The translations under genes were made by a program, and so were the position numbers. From Diphasiastrum complanatum (taxonomy: Eukaryota; Streptophyta; Lycopodiopsida; Lycopodiales; Lycopodiaceae), in assembly GCA_029204225.1 (NCBI GenBank), contig CM055108.1, positions 1,717,463-1,781,462 on the forward strand: a DNA stretch of 64,000 bases. Reading direction: 5' to 3'. Positions 32,010 to 43,418 of this stretch are shown piece after piece. Numbering within the stretch: the first letter of the stretch is position 1; each line of letters begins with the position of its first letter. The notes beneath the pieces were generated by a model, which was given only the letters and a program-made list of their open reading frames with translations, ran no database searches and was not told the DNA's origin.

Positions 32010-32860
32010 TTATCAAGAACCAAACATGGACGACTGTCGAATTACCTGCTAGCAGAAATGTAGTTGATTGCAAATGGATTTTCAAAGTCAAGTACAATGC
32101 ACGACTTGTCGCCAGAGGATTTTCTCAGGTATACAACGTCGATTACACTGAGTCTTTCAGTCCAGTAGTCAAGCATTCTTCTATTTGACTTTTATTATCG
32201 TTTGTTGCTACAGCAGATTTGGAAATACATCAAATGGATGTACAAACAACATATCTCAATGGAGTTATCGAAGAAGACATTTACATGGTGCAACCTGAAG
32301 GTTATATTATCAAAGGTAAACACAATCATGTGTGTAAACTCCATAAGGCACTTTAGGACTTGAAGCAATCTACTCAAGCATGGTTTCAAAGGATCAATAC
32401 TTTCCTTATTGATCATGACTACACACCTAGCTCTTCAGATTTCAATGTTTACATCAAAGCAGTGCAACAGTATTTTATCATTATCGCTTTATACGTGGAT
32501 GATACATTGCTTTTCAACAACTATATTGATTTGATAAAAGAAGTCAAGTCAATGTTATCTTCTGAATTTGACATGACCGCCGATTTGGGTGAAGCTTTTT
32601 GCCTTGGTATTCAAATCCATAGAGACAAACATCAGAAGTTGGTCTATGTTACTCAATAGAGGTACATCTACAATATGTTAGTTAGATATAATCTGATTAA
32701 TTGCAAGTTAGCTCTCTCACCAATGGAACCAAGTCTCAAATTGTCAAAGGACCAGTGTCCTCAAATAATTCAAGAGAAGCAGCAGATGCATGAGTATCCT
32801 GAAAAAACAAAATGTTTTTGTTACCAAAGCTCTATTAGCTTTCAACTCCTAATCTGACGA
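32010..32860 (+). pseudogene. Copia reverse transcriptase fragment
   Basis: NQTWTTVELPASRNVVDCKW, IFKVKYNARLVARGFSQVYN, HQMDVQTTYLNGVIEEDIYM, LKQSTQAWFQRINTFL, IIIALYVDDTLLFNNYIDLI (catalytic YVDD) and FCLGIQIHRDKHQKLVYVTQ. Stops: TGA after HSSI, TAG after KAL, TAG after VTQ. The usual GKVDRYK segment before ARLVA is missing. It fades after KLSKDQ near 32760. No RNase H or LTR of its own. Confidence 0.88.
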
Positions 32861-33110
32861 AAAGACACGAATGCAAAATATTCATGAAAGAAAAATGTTT
32901 GCGACACAACAGGAGAAAGTCAGACAACACGAAAAAGGAGAATGTCAAAGTCTGCGACATGGAACAACTCAAAGTGACACAAAAATATCTCGAAGCGACA
33001 CAAAAATCTTTACAAAACTTTTGACCTTCACGCTCCAAAGGATCAAGAAGATCATACAAGTACCATGAAGTACAAATTCCTGATCTGATATGATGACGTC
33101 AGCGAAAGAT

Positions 33111-33809
33111 TGTTAGGACGTGCCTAACCCACCAGTCTTATAATCCATGATTAGTTATGATTGTTTAATCTATCTAATCAGATATGCTACTCTGAATATA
33201 TGCAATTGCTAGATGCATCTAACAGTAGCTAATAGACAATATATAGAAAAGAAGTCTGCTTGTGAGCGAGACAATTTTGTAAGTAGGATCCACAGAGATC
33301 CAAGAAGCTCACTAGCAAGCGAGATATTGTTCGTGAGAGAACACCACTTCTCTCATGCCAATGCGCTGTGTGGGTCCGTCACATAGTGCCTGAAACAAAG
33401 AGAATCAATAGATGATGTTGTAGTTGTTATGCACATATCACTATAAATTTTGTTTGATCTTGAATGAATTACTGTCTGCTATTGCTCGTGTATCTCATTC
33501 ACTTGTTTTATCTATTCCGCACAATGGTTCAACCCTGTTGAATGTTGTATTAATCTATAACGTAGATCAATAGTGTCTGTCTACATTTTGGAGGACTATA
33601 GGAATAATATAGCAAGCAGTGACCAACAATCATATCTGAACTCCATCTGAATTGATTTCGTTTGCTTCAGCAATATCAATATCAGAGCTCGTTCAAGTTT
33701 TGCTTTGTTTCATTTTGATTCATCTAGTTTCATTTCGTTTCGTTTCGTTTCGTTACAGAGCCTGATTGATCTTTGCACAATTTTGCAGTTCAAATTTTAT
33801 GTTCCATCA
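33111..33809 (+). repeat. Copia C6 5' LTR
   Basis: Starts TGTTAGGACG and ends GTTCCATCA, 699 bp, followed by one base and the primer binding site. Holds a CGTTT array near 33731-33757. Its inverse relative is at 30985-31745. Confidence 0.82.
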
Positions 33810-33810
33810 G

Positions 33811-33823
33811 TGGTATCAGAGCC
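33811..33823 (+). promoter_or_regulatory. Copia C6 primer binding site
   Basis: TGGTATCAGAGCC, an exact match to the standard initiator tRNA-Met-complementary site of plant copia elements. Confidence 0.95.
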
Positions 33824-33917
33824 TATCATAGTCTGACATAGCCACAAAGCTATCAGATCTAGGAGGCTAAGCATTCAAGACAAAGAACCATTAACAAGTG
33901 AGAACACAATTCATAGT

Positions 33918-34584
33918 AATGGCTTCAATAAGCAGTAAACAATCGAAGATCTGTAGAATCCTCAACTCATTAGGATCTAACTTCCTAGCATGGATGGTTA
34001 AGACCTTGCTTATTCTAAAGGGAGAGAGATTATTTCTCTGGGTAGATGGCACCGAGGAGATGCCTACAACAACAGGCAAGGAGCTATGCGAATGGAGGGG
34101 GAAGAATGACAAGGTAGTAGCCGTGTTATCTTCATCCATCGAGGATAGCCTAACTCTTGACCTGGCTATACTCTCTAAAGTAAAAGAGATGTGGGATACT
34201 TTACTCACAAGATTTCAAACAAAATCACGTAGTTAGATCATGCTACTCGAAGATCAGCTAACAAATTTGCAGTGGGATGGCAAAGACCTCACTTCCTTTA
34301 TCAGGAAGATGAAGGATCTGTTTCTTTCATTACACAATTCTGGAGCAGAAAATGCAGTATCACTGATAGAGAAGCAACTTACCTATATGTTAAGAGATTT
34401 ACCAAGATCCCTTCAGACAACCAAAACGCTGCTAGCAAAGGATCCTACTATGAGACTCGAAAAGGTAGTTGTCAAGATTCGAGAAGAAGTTGAAACTCGA
34501 GAGATCACATGGATGCTTCTGACCAAGCCCTCTACAACAACAAAGAAAAGACAAAGAAGCAATTCACGCCTAAGAGGGAGTTAG
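33918..34584 (+). pseudogene. Copia C6 gag
   Basis: Gag starts at about 33918 (MASISSKQSKICRILNSLGS) with SNFLAWMVKTLLILKGERL and WVDGTEEMPTTTGKELCEWR. Stop near 34233 (after QTKSRS), then the frame resumes as LLEDQLTNLQWDGKDLTSFI and LTYMLRDLPRSLQTTKTLLA through to 34584. This is the UBN2 gag family in two pieces. Confidence 0.88.
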
Positions 34585-35304
34585 ACCGAAAGCAGGATCA
34601 AGACCAACAAGCAGAAAGAGCCAGATGGAAGAACAAAAAAGACAAGAAGACATGTGTGAAATGCAAACGTGAAGGACATACTGTCGGTTTGTATTGGCTA
34701 ATTCCAAAAATTGAGTGTATCCACTGTCATAAGAAGGGTCATGCAACCATGGACTGCTGCCAGAACCCAAGAAACAAACAAGCCCAAAGCAGACAAGAGA
34801 ACAATAATAGCTCATCCTATGTCGAGGAGCCAGAGAGCTTGAAGATGGGCAAAGAAAGATCGAATCACAAAAATTTAACTGCCTACATCTATGTAGACAT
34901 GTGTGTAGTATTAACACCTGACACACAGGAGGTAATCCTTGATTCAGGAGCTACCTCACACTTCATTACATCAAGACAGATCATGTCTAATTTTCAAATG
35001 CAGATCCATCAAGATTCATTATTCTTGGAGATGGATCAAAGGATCAAATGAATGGTATTGGTTCACTATGGCTCAACATTAATGGCAGAAACAGACGACT
35101 CGAAGTTGTTCTGTTCATGCCTACATTGCAACAGGACTTGCTATTAGTGGCAAAAATAGCTGATGTAGGAATATGTGTAACGTTCTCAGATGAAGCATGC
35201 AATGTTGTTGATGAAAGCACCAGCACACTGATCACTCAAGGTAGAAGAAAAGACAACCTGTATCACTTAAAGGTACGCCAACCTACGGATCAAGTGCATT
35301 AAAC
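34585..35304 (+). pseudogene. Copia C6 zinc knuckles and protease
   Basis: Two knuckles in tandem in the frame 34509-35051: CVKCKREGHTVGLYW (the final Cys is replaced) and CIHCHKKGHATMDC (canonical). The protease follows with EVILDSGATSHFITSRQIM (D-S-G active site) at about 34930-34980. A frame change near 35050 continues into LEVVLFMPTLQQDLLLVAKI, the protease C-terminal part. Confidence 0.85.
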
Positions 35305-36160
35305 CCATGATGATTCGTCAGACATTCTATGGCACATGAGACTATGCCATATGAATTCAATGGCACTATATCAAGCAATTCATCATGGAGCAATCACAAG
35401 AGTGAACATCTCGGATGCAACCAGTTCGATGACCTGTGATGCATGTATGAAGGGTAAGATGTCACGTACTCCTTTTGTCAAGGACTCCTACAGAACTACA
35501 AAGATTCTAGAGCTAATACATTCAAACATCTATGGACCTTTCAACGTGATCTCAGTAGGAGGCTCAAAATATTATATCATCTTTATTGATGATTATAGTA
35601 AGTTTGTCAGAGTCTACTTCATTCACAATAAATCAGAAGCATTTGACAAACTCATAGAGTATGCAAATTGGGTAGAAAGATGCATAGAAAATAAGGTGAA
35701 GTAGATCAGAACAGATCAGGGTGGAGAATACATCTCAAACCAATTCACTGATTTCTACAATGATCGAGGAATCATTCACTGGTGAATCATTCAATGGAAG
35801 CTGCTAGGTGCATGAAGGCCTATTCAAGGGCTCTTATGGTGAATCATTCAATGGAAGCTGCTAGGTGCATGAAGGCCTATTCAAGGGCTCTTATGGTGGG
35901 TAGAAGACCCAATCCAACTCATATTTGAATCTTTGGTTGTGCAACATATGCACATGTTCCTGACAAGCTTTGAAGAAGCTTGATGAGAAAGCAAAACAAA
36001 GATATCTTGTAGGATATGACAATCATTTGTCATACTACAGAATCTATATGCCAGAGACAAACACAGTGAAGACAGTCAGAGATGTCAAATTCGATGAGAG
36101 TAGAACAATGGCCAAACTTGATGTACATGGAAGGATCATAGTCACTAAGAATGAATCCTA
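35305..36160 (+). pseudogene. Copia C6 integrase
   Basis: Pre-integrase LWHMRLCHMNSMALYQAIHH and CDACMKGKMSRTPF at 35325-35480, then the core HSNIYGPFNVISVGGSKYYI and FIDDYSKFVRVYFIHNKSEA (first Asp). After an in-frame TAG comes IRTDQGGEYISNQF (second Asp) near 35705-35750. A 57-bp perfect tandem duplication (35781-35894) lies in the Glu region. The C-terminal part KAKQRYLVGYDNHLSYYRIY at 35990-36050 closes the domain. The element then stops abruptly near 36165 against a minus-strand copia RT. Confidence 0.88.
35781..35894 (+). repeat. Perfect 2 x 57-bp tandem duplication in C6 integrase
   Basis: Units 35781-35837 and 35838-35894 are identical. 57 is a multiple of three, so it duplicates 19 codons without changing frame. 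Confidence 0.97.
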
Positions 36161-36184
36161 GTGAGATAAGAAAAGAGTTAAGTC

Positions 36185-36398
36185 GAGCATACCACGATCT
36201 TGGTGCTTGCTTTAGTCCATAATGACTTTTGAAGAGCAAGCAAACTTTGGACTCATCTTTGATGAATCCTTGAGGTTGTTCCATATAGATTTCTTCTTCT
36301 AGATATCCATTTAAAAAAGCATTTGAGACATCTAATTGGAGCACCTTCATTTGAAAAAAACAAGCAATGGATATGATAATTCTTATTGACACCATTTT
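36185..36398 (-). pseudogene. Copia reverse transcriptase fragment (copy A)
   Basis: The minus strand gives MVSIRIIISIACFFQMKVLQ, LDVSNAFLNGYLEEEIYMEQ and PQGFIKDESKVCLLF, then HYGLKQAPRSWYARL. The part from 36255 upward is repeated at 54795-54935 in the segmental duplication. Confidence 0.88.
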
Positions 36399-36682
36399 TT
36401 CAACAGATTGATTGAAATGATCTAAAAAATCATCAAGATGTAATTCAAAACATCATGGCAACTACGTCATCAGAAGATTCCGAGGTTGAGCATTATGACT
36501 TAGCACTGGATCTTCCTAAAAGAACATTATTAGAAACTCCAAAAAGCAACAACACTGAGCAAAAATTCACATAGACTATATTGAATACCAAAGATTAGCA
36601 TTAAAAATTTAGAATACTAATTTTGCACAAAAATGTTGACAATCTTGCTCTTCCAAATGAGAGTTTTCATCCATAAGGGAAG
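36255..36682. repeat. Segmental duplication copy A, left block
   Basis: Collinear with 54795-55222 without net length change: it includes part of the copia RT fragment and about 280 bp of non-coding flank. Copy A continues with 4.6 kb absent from copy B, and pairing resumes at 41269. Confidence 0.92.
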
Positions 36683-37057
36683 CAACGCCTAGCCCCAAGG
36701 AGGATTTTCATCCATAAGAAGAGAGCCACAAGGAGATTGTTCATCCACAAGGGGAGCTTAGTTCATCCACAAGGGAGATTGCCAACCAAATTAGAATCAA
36801 CACAAATAGTTGTGAATATGCACAAGCACTTCAACAAATGAAGACTACTTTAAATGATAATAAGAATTAGAGTTAACTTGAGCTTTTGACCTTCCAAAGA
36901 GTAGAGAATGACTTGTCCATCAAGATACAAACCACAATCAAAGTACTAGTAGCAATGTTTTTTATTTGGCCTGTTTTTTATTTTTTGGCTATATTTCTAT
37001 TTATTCAATAAAACTTTTAAATTTGGTGAATTCTATAATAATTTGCCTTTATCATGA
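36683..37057. other. Non-coding segment with CATCCA(C/T)AAGGG units
   Basis: Several spaced copies of TTCATCCATAAG or TTCATCCACAAGGGGA lie at 36665-36785. No coding sequence. Absent from duplication copy B. Confidence 0.5.
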
Positions 37058-37390
37058 TCCAAAAGGAGCTATTAGCGTTAAGAACAAGGCGGTTCCCTCT
37101 TTAGGCCCTCCAAAGTAACTAATAAGGATAATAGGCCAATAAGGGCCCAATGTAGTTTAAATAACTCTTAACAAGGGCTAACTATCCCTCAAGATAGTTA
37201 TGTTTAGTTAACTGAGAGCATTGTCTATAACTAGGCAAGAGATATCAATTTATGGATCTTTTGGCTCATTTGCAAGTGAGAGTTGTTTGCTTCCTCCTTG
37301 TGAATGGAATTGTGGGGATATCCTTTGCTAGGTTTCATGTGGCCTATCCACATGAATCAATGCTCATGTTCATAGCTTGTATTTTTCAGA
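37058..37390 (+). repeat. Partial left LTR of the non-autonomous element
   Basis: Matches 41133-41462 closely (CCAAAAGGAGCTATTAGC to CATGTTCATAGCTTGTA). The first 66 bp and last about 140 bp of the LTR are missing or replaced. Confidence 0.85.
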
Positions 37391-38953
37391 TTGGATTTGA
37401 CTTTTTAGTTCAAATTTCTTTACATAGGATTTTAGAGCATTGTCTTAGCTTTGATCTGATCCATATGGCAGGTCATTTGGATTAGTATCCAAACAATTAT
37501 GACAAATCTTGATTCTAGCTCTAGTTTTGTTAGGTTTTTTTTTTCAAAATTTTCAGACATGTTCTATTGTAAATTTGACCTATCAAATCACATTCAATAA
37601 TTGATCTAGTCCTAGGAAAAAAAAAATTTACAAGTGAGAGAGAAGCACTTCACTTTTTTTTTTGCATTTTGAGGTTTTATTTTTTTGCAAAAAAATTTCG
37701 CGGCCTTCAAATAAAGTCTTAATGTTTTTCTTGAAATTTGTATTTTAAGCAGGCTATTACTCGCCCATACTATTTTTGAAAACTTTTTAAAAATAGAAAA
37801 TCTATAAATCGTCCTATTTCTAGCGCTTATTATTTTTGGAAACTTTCAAAAATAGAAAGTCTATTACTCATCTTATTTCTTGCACTTGTTATTGTATGAA
37901 AACTTTTTATTTTTAGAATTTCTATTTTTCATGCTTACTATTTGTGATAAATTCAGATAAAAAGAATACTCTCGCCTCTTCATTTACTCATCCCTTTCCT
38001 ATTTCTGACCTCCCTCTGCCAATTCTTCTCCCCCCTCCTCATTTCTCGCGCCCCTCATGTATCCTATCTATTTCTCGCAACCTCCAACCTCCCTACCTAT
38101 TTCTTGCGATCCCCTCTTGATCCTATTTCTCGTGACTCTATTTTTTTACTCACCAATATTTTTAAAAAAAAAGGGGTGACATCATTTCTCCTCCCTCTCT
38201 CTCGCGCCTACAGGCCTCTTGCCTTCCGCCAAAATATTTCGTATAATATTTTTTGGGAATATTTCCAATAATATTCTCTGCCATTCCCTCTCCTCCGTGT
38301 CCGAAAGAAACGTTTTCTAGATTTTTTTCAATTTTTTTATAGTTTCCAAAATCCTTCACGAGCACTTGAATGCACTACAAGAGCAGCCGCTAAATTTTTT
38401 TGCCATAAATTATTAAAATTTTCATGATTTTTTCTATTGTTCTACGAGCACAGAAATATTTCATGGATTCCAAAAATATAGATAATACAATTTTAATTTT
38501 TCTTTTACCCCCCTTTTCTGAGTTTCAATTAATCCATTTTCTAAGTTCTCTTAAAACTTTCATAACTTTTTAGTGTGACTTTGGATTTCAGTGTATTTAA
38601 AACAAAAAGTGATCAAAACTACAAGACGGACACTAATAATTTACTGAGATTTTGTAATTATTACTTCTCATTTTTTTTTTCTAAGACCCTTTTCTTGAGT
38701 CAGTTTTTACGTGTTTCCGTTAGTTTTTCGAATCTTGATAACTTTTTTATTTTGGCTCAGAATTCAATGCTGTAAAAAGTAAAAGTGCTCAATTTTATAT
38801 GCCATTCTTGATTCCAGTCATCATAGAACTCTGAGTTTTAAGTGGATGGAGAAACTGTCAAGAGCTTATTTCTTTGCAAAAATTAAACTTCACAATTTTT
38901 TGATAAGGTTCTTTATAAATTTTCAAACTCATATTCTCCTTTGATTTTTTAAA
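37391..38953 (+). other. AT-rich leader with degenerate ~60-bp and CTCGC-containing repeats
   Basis: Three degenerate units, each with TTTGAAAACTTTTTAAAAATAG-like text and an ATTACTCGCC or CTATTTCTAGCGC start, lie at about 37745-37930. They are followed by a pyrimidine-rich stretch with many TTTCTCGC or TTACTCATC motifs (37970-38160). A 60-residue frame at 37252-37485 overlaps the LTR and is not a gene. No coding sequence recognised. Confidence 0.45.
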
Positions 38954-40999
38954 ATGGATTCTAATCCTGATTATGAGGTGGACTTTGATAATCAATCTGA
39001 ATGTGATGACCAATCATATTGTGATTTTCAGTATGAGGAGCACAATGATAGTAATTCAGATCAATATTATCAGTATGAGGAGCACAATGACAATAACTCA
39101 GATCAATATGAGCAACGCGACTCATATGGAGACTATTTGGGTTATGATGAAAACTATTTTGACCAAAATAAAAATCATGAGCTATACCAGTCAAATCAAT
39201 CTAATATTGATGACGGTTTTTATAGTAGTGACAGTGATGATGAGCTATATTCACAACAATCAAAACATCCTCACAATTCACAAGGTGGTGAGCACGCACT
39301 GTGGTACATGAGTTCTATGTGCCAACTTGAACAATCGTCATATCCTATGCAACGTTGCATACAGAATAGCACTATCACTAATGCCACTTCTCATATCCAT
39401 TGTGGTTAATCATTACTATTGTTCAATGGACAATTGAACCCTACTAAAGAAGTGATGGAGGAACTGCAAGTTTTGAACCAACAAGGAAACATACCGAGTA
39501 AACTGCAGGCCACACAAGAGCTGATAGTTGGAATGTTGCAGAAAATGAAACAAGATCGACAAGATGATAAGGTGAAATGAGAAAGATTGTTTACTAGCCT
39601 ATCTAATGGACAAGACAAAATTGCAAGAGCTGATCAAAGATGTAATGAGCCATCTACATTGTTCCAATTACCATCTCCATCACAAAATGTAACATCTTCT
39701 CAAGATGTCCAGAGAAATGACATGGACAAGAGAAAACAGATATTATAGAGTCATATTGAATATCTAGTCAGACAAGAAAATGATAGAGGAATGTTGGAAC
39801 AATGAGTGCAACATGATGAGAAAGAACAACTATCAACAATGAGACATCTTGTTCAGCAAATAGATCAACCAACTTCATCGACAACTCTTGATTTCCCATT
39901 GAATTCACAAGAAAGGGCCAATCAACATTTATGCAGTGCTATAGAATGTTTACATAATCGGCAACATAAATGTAATTTCCAATTTTAATCAAGCGAGAAA
40001 ATTCCAAATGTGAGCACAATGACAATGCCAGGACATTGAACATCAATTGAGGATGACGAGGACGATGCAGAGGATTATGAGAAAAATATTTTTTTTTTCA
40101 ATATTGATCTTCAATTGAGTAGTACAAGGGCCAGTTCAAGCAATGAAGTTGTCAATGAGGCAAATCTCTCAAGGACCCTGTCTTCCTTGAGATCCGAAAA
40201 ACTGTTGCATCACATTCAACCTAAAGACTTGTCTAAGACTTCTTGCAAAATGGAATTAATAGACAAAGATACAACTGATCCATATGAATGTTTCACATTT
40301 AGTATAGAGTGTGCAATGGAATGTGATGAAACTTCTAGTATACAAGCTGGAAATTGTCCTAGCTATGAGATGGGACAAAAAATCAAATATCCATTATATT
40401 AAAGTTTCCAGTTTGTGGCTCAAAATATTGGAGATATCAATATTTCTGAACATGATGATGTAATGTATGAAAGATTTCTCATAGAGACTTTGAGTGAAAG
40501 AGATATCATCACTCTTTGCAAGTATCTCATTCAGTCGATATTCTTGGAAATGAATGCATGTTCAAAATATCATTTGTTATTTCCAGAAATGATCAATCAA
40601 AGCAGATTAGTTCCTAAATTGGGAATTGGTCATGACAATAATTCTTTCATGTGGGATCTTAACAATTCAGATGCAAGGCTTATGGTTATCATTAAAGCAT
40701 TTGGATTGAACAAAAAAGTGACTACCCAACAACATGACAAAGTCTTTAGACTAGCACAACCAGATGCAATGCTAAAATATGATCCTAAAGGAAAATTGGA
40801 TACATTAAGAGGATATTGCAATTTGGTTGTCAAAAAGCAATATGGTGTTTCATTCATCTCTTCTTCGACCATGTTTCCTCCTTCATGCGAACATGGATTA
40901 CAATCTGAAGCTAACAAAATAGATTCAATTCGAAAACTTTGGATCTGTAATGAGGCAATAATTGTTTTGGATGATACATCCTCAATCATGACTACTTAA
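38954..40999 (+). pseudogene. Single ~680-codon frame of unknown function in the non-autonomous LTR element
   Basis: From ATG 38954 (MDSNPDYEVDFDNQSE) to the TAA at 40997 one reading frame is kept throughout, interrupted by about seven point stops (first TAA at 39407, later TGA, TAG, TGA, TAA, TGA, TAA) and no frameshift. The N-terminus is acidic and rich in Asp, Ser, Tyr and Gln, with a repeated YEEHND motif. The middle (LQVLNQQGNIPSKLQATQEL, then MLQKMKQDRQDDK) is predicted coiled-coil-like. The C-terminal 195 codons look globular (SERDIITLCKYLIQSIFLEM, FMWDLNNSDARLMVIIKAFG, KLDTLRGYCNLVVKKQYGVS). It lacks a zinc knuckle or D-S-G site. It could be a highly diverged gag or a captured gene. 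I do not recognise it. Confidence 0.6.
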
Positions 41000-41066
41000 C
41001 CAAGGCGATAAAGCTGATCAGACAAGCGTCTTCATTTTTGAGGAAAAAATGTTTAAGTAGGGGGAG

Positions 41067-41604
41067 TGTCATGTGCTTCTGGTACATTTATGCTTATACA
41101 TACAAGATAATATCGAATGTAAGCTTTGTAGGCCCAAAAGGAGCTATTAGCCTTAAGAACAAGGCGGTTCCCTCTTTAGGCCTTCCAAAGTAACTAATAA
41201 GAATAATAGGCCAATAAGGCCCCAATGTAGTTTACATAACTCTTAACAAGGGCTAACTATCCCTCAATATAGTTATGTTTAGTTAAGTGAGAGCATTGTC
41301 TATAACTCGGCAAGAGACATCAATTTATGGATCTTTTGGCTCATTTGCAAGTGAGAGCTTTTTGCTTCCTCCTTGTGAATGGAATTGTGGGGATCTCCTT
41401 TGCTAGGTTTCATGTGGCCTATCCACATGAATCAATGCTCATGTTCATAGTTTGTACTCTTTATTTCATTGCTAATGTGATTCAATGGATATCTTTGTGT
41501 TTCTAGCTTTCTATGGATATGTTATCTCGATTGTTTGGTTCTCTTCTTGCTTTTAGCTTTACTATCATTGTTATTGCTATTAGTTTAAGATTTGGCACAT
41601 GACA
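41067..41604 (+). repeat. 3' LTR of the non-autonomous element
   Basis: 538 bp, TGTCATGTGC to GCACATGACA, with a purine tract directly before it. Its 3' 336 bp are also present in duplication copy B (55223-55558). Confidence 0.88.
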
Positions 41605-42054
41605 CAATATTGGTCCATATGGCCAACTTAACTCAAATTTTGGGGACTTAAAGTCCTACTTTCAACAACTATCTAGAAACAATAAATAATACTATTCTAG
41701 TCACCTAAGCACATCTGAAAAGTCTAATGTACAATATGTACAACTTTGGCCTCCATTTGACTCCCTCATCAAGTCCCTCAATTCTATCCAACATAGAATC
41801 ATTTGAACTAATCCCTTTATTGAGAGATGTGACATCACTTGTTGGAAATAATATTTTATCGTGCTCATCACAAAAATCACATTCTTCAAGCCTACTAGCA
41901 TCACAACTAGTCAAGTGCACACTAGAAAAATGTGTTGGAAAAAAACTAAATCACATTTTTTAGTGGGCCACGTGTGCCCTAAAACTTCATCAATAGACTA
42001 GAGTAGTTGACGTGCAACTTCGAGAATGTTCAAGAAACAAAGAACGACCTCAAA

Positions 42055-42144
<90 letters not shown>

Positions 42145-42292
42145 CAATGCACTTTGGCCCTAATCAATCTTGGCCAAACATTTATAACTTATGCAAATCA
42201 ATCATCTCCCATGATCAATTAATTCAATTACATAATAATGCGATCTTGACTAGATTCAAGGGTCCATATTTCACTTAAACATTAGACCAATA
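41269..42292. repeat. Segmental duplication copy A, right block
   Basis: Pairs with 55223-56279, through the LTR end, about 450 bp of flanking sequence, a TG/AG microsatellite and 150 bp beyond it. Shared flanks outside the LTR show that this is a copied genomic segment rather than two independent insertions. Confidence 0.92.
42059..42140. repeat. Compound microsatellite (TG)26(AG)15, copy A
   Basis: Perfect TG run to 42110, then AG run. The homologous site in copy B is longer in TG and slightly shorter in AG. Confidence 0.97.
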
Positions 42293-43418
42293 AGAGAACT
42301 GGTCTTGTGCCTCCTTTCATATTTAAACATGTGCTAAGTGGTGGGAAATATTCAAATGAGCAACTAAAAGTCGCCTACCATATTATGCCTCAAATAGTCA
42401 AGTTAGAATTTACTCTATTTTTGACATGACACAATATCAACCCTTATCCAATTGGCTGTTGTGAGGGACAAGTTCTTGTTGGGTTTTCTATGCAATACAA
42501 AGTTAGTATTATAAAGCACATATGCTACAACTTGTGTGATGGCATAGCTTGCTTGATTTGGGCTTTGCCCATCTAAGTTTGATTATGTGCTCACACATGG
42601 GCAGATACTTGAACCACAAGTTCAAAGCAAAATGTTTTTACTACTAAATTTTCAACATTCAAGTAAATCTATTATACTACTAATGAACTAAGTCAAAAAT
42701 CACACTTTCATTTGACAAACAAAAGAACAAAACAATAACATGCTAAAGGATTCTTAACCTTATGGTATTAGATATCACAAAAAGCGCAAAGGCATAGTGG
42801 TGTAGAAAATGAATAATGAGCACATAGATTTCTAGTTTTACGTCTGTTATACATGTGCAAATCAGTTTGACAATCACTTGCTTTCTTTGTGGAAGTAGCT
42901 TTTCTTTCCTCCTGTATTTTTGTGGAAGTGGTAAGAAACTAGAGTTGGCAACTGATTCAAAAAATTTCTTCAATTTATAAATTTTCAGTTACTATGCTAT
43001 TACTAGTAGAAGGTTAAAAAAATCATTGAACATACGAAGACTAGGGAGGGACGATCTAACTAAGATACACTTGAATTGTTAGAAAGGGAAAGGAGACACA
43101 ATTAAACCCACCATATCCACACATAACGTCTCATAAATCTATTGCCTCCTTCCTCTTGTGAAGTAAAAAACTGTTGAATCCTAATTTTACCCCAAGATGT
43201 GTGTACTACCATCACACAGAGTTTGAACTTTGCACTAAAATTTTTAAGTGTTTAAGCAACCAGAAATTTAACATAATTGAGCTAATAAATGAGAGAGCGA
43301 TGCTACCTAGAAATGAGGATCCCACTGCGTTCAAAAGTGCAAAATAAAGCAGGAACTGAAGGAGAGGATTTAGTGCTGATGTATAAAAACAACCAGTTTA
43401 GATTGTCCAGGACAACCC
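42293..43418. other. Intergenic sequence downstream of the sugar transporter
   Basis: AT-rich, no recognisable coding or repeat structure. It must include the 3' UTR of the transporter on the minus strand. No clear AATAAA signal is seen on the minus strand within about 400 bp of the stop. Confidence 0.4.

Larger units (their letters stand above)
37058..41604 (+). mobile_element. Non-autonomous LTR element with one unknown ORF
   Basis: The 3' LTR (41067-41604) has perfect 10-bp inverted ends TGTCATGTGC...GCACATGACA and is preceded by a polypurine tract AGTAGGGGGAG. A partial copy of the LTR lies at 37058-37390 in direct orientation. The interior has a long low-complexity leader and a single decayed reading frame (38954-40999) but no protease, RT, RNase H or integrase. 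This fits a large retrotransposon derivative mobilised in trans. The left LTR is truncated at both ends, and no primer binding site is seen. Confidence 0.75.

Noticed and set aside
37252-37485. 77-codon hydrophobic ORF as a membrane protein
   Set aside because: It sits in the LTR copy and is an open frame by chance; the matching 41.3-kb LTR does not keep it to the end.
42012-42278. Open frame over the TG/AG tract, repeated at 55981-56265
   Set aside because: Conserved only because the segment is duplicated; the core is microsatellite.
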